Part shown: one piece after another, positions 63,669 to 64,000 of the stretch
How positions within the stretch are numbered: the stretch's first letter is position 1
Layout of the letters: each line of letters opens with the position of its first letter
Origin: an uncultured Erythrobacter sp.
Lineage (GTDB): Bacteria > Pseudomonadota > Alphaproteobacteria > Sphingomonadales > Sphingomonadaceae
Direction: 5' to 3'
NCBI RefSeq assembly: GCF_947497915.1
Contig: NZ_CANMIJ010000001.1
Span: 411,501-475,500, forward strand
DNA: 64,000 nucleotides
Position numbers and translations under genes: made by a program
Notes under the pieces: model-generated
Told to the model about the DNA's origin: nothing
The model's input: only the letters and a program-made list of their open reading frames with translations
Databases searched by the model: none

Positions 63669-64000
63669 GTGACGGCCCCAATTCGCTTCCCCCGCTTCTT
63701 CGTGACGAGCCCCGCGCCGTGTCCGTATCTACCCGGACGCCAAGAGCGGAAGGTTTTCACAGAGCTTAAGGGTGAGCATGCGGATCAGCTTAACGAGGCT
63801 TTGGGCCGGATTGGTTTCCGTCGCAGCCAAACCGTCGCCTACCGTCCCAGCTGCCTAGATTGCCAAGCCTGCGTTTCGGTTCGTGTGGTCGCCAGCGAAT
63901 TTAAAGCGTCAAGCACGCAAAAGCGCGATCTTAAACGCAACAGCGATCTGGTCACGACCGAATGCCGTCCTTGGGCAACCGATGAGCAATTCGAGCTTTT
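63669..64000 (+). CDS. bpt: Aspartate/glutamate leucyltransferase Bpt (5' part; cut by window edge)
   Basis: From the GTG at 63669 at least 110 codons are visible. The protein matches the N-terminal half of Bpt/Ate-type transferases: [29 protein letters not shown] and [12 protein letters not shown], whose Cys pairs are typical. It adds Leu to N-terminal Asp/Glu for degradation by ClpAP/ClpS. The upstream stretch 63456-63668 has no gene and includes a CtrA-like TTAA-N7-TTAC sequence at 63578. Confidence 0.93.
   Translation, partial: MTAPIRFPRFFVTSPAPCPYLPGRQERKVFTELKGEHADQLNEALGRIGFRRSQTVAYRPSCLDCQACVSVRVVASEFKASSTQKRDLKRNSDLVTTECRPWATDEQFEL

Noticed and set aside
1..64000. Search for tRNA or rRNA genes, CRISPR arrays, insertion sequences, integrases or att sites
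   Set aside because: No cloverleaf-type sequence, repeat-spacer array or transposase/integrase motif was seen by reading; short tRNAs could still be missed without a dedicated scan.

Overview
The window looks like chromosome of a marine-type alphaproteobacterium of the order Sphingomonadales, most likely family Erythrobacteraceae (Erythrobacter/Altererythrobacter-like). This rests on gene content and order: large TonB-dependent receptors next to secreted peptidases, a Cpa/Tad pilus locus, an ispH-thrB-rnhA run, and the argS-SPOR-nagZ-scpA-scpB-tatABC block. I saw no rRNA, tRNA, CRISPR array, insertion sequence or prophage.

Layout. 1-9.8 kb: crcB (cut by the left edge), rpsU, an anchored FKBP isomerase, and gatC-gatA-gatB, with an A/T-rich insert carrying a small membrane protein between gatA and gatB. 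A run of exported or anchored proteins of unknown role and an SDR oxidoreductase follow. 10-18 kb: an M16 metallopeptidase, a penicillin-acylase-family hydrolase and clpB. 18-28 kb: a nutrient-uptake stretch of TonB receptor, secreted S9 peptidase, a small exported protein and a second TonB receptor. The receptors and the peptidase use codons suggesting high expression. 27.8-31.2 kb: three overlapping minus-strand genes for two different 2-oxoglutarate/Fe(II) oxygenases (one fused to TPRs) and a methyltransferase, a plausible modification module. 31.4-38.5 kb: an acyl-CoA degradation set (thiolase, HSD10-type dehydrogenase, paired acyl-CoA dehydrogenases, crotonase, MarR regulator) with two clear palindromic operator candidates. 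38.6-46 kb: cpaA-cpaB-cpaC-cpaD-cpaE-tadB-tadC, lacking the expected cpaF/tadA ATPase. 46-51 kb: a hydrolase, an FAD oxidoreductase, a YegP-like small protein and ispH-thrB-rnhA. 51-59 kb: a lipoprotein and the argS-to-tatC housekeeping block. 59-64 kb: a small membrane protein with a TetR-type palindrome upstream, an exported amidohydrolase, a 3-hydroxyisobutyrate-dehydrogenase-family enzyme, threonine ammonia-lyase and the start of bpt.

The points most worth a second look are the oxygenase/oxygenase/methyltransferase operon, the Tad locus without its motor ATPase, the heteromeric-looking acyl-CoA dehydrogenase pair with its operators, the calcium-loop-like motifs and ribosome-site hairpin of the first TonB receptor, and the insert between gatA and gatB. 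Functions are assigned from sequence motifs and family knowledge alone; no database search was possible.
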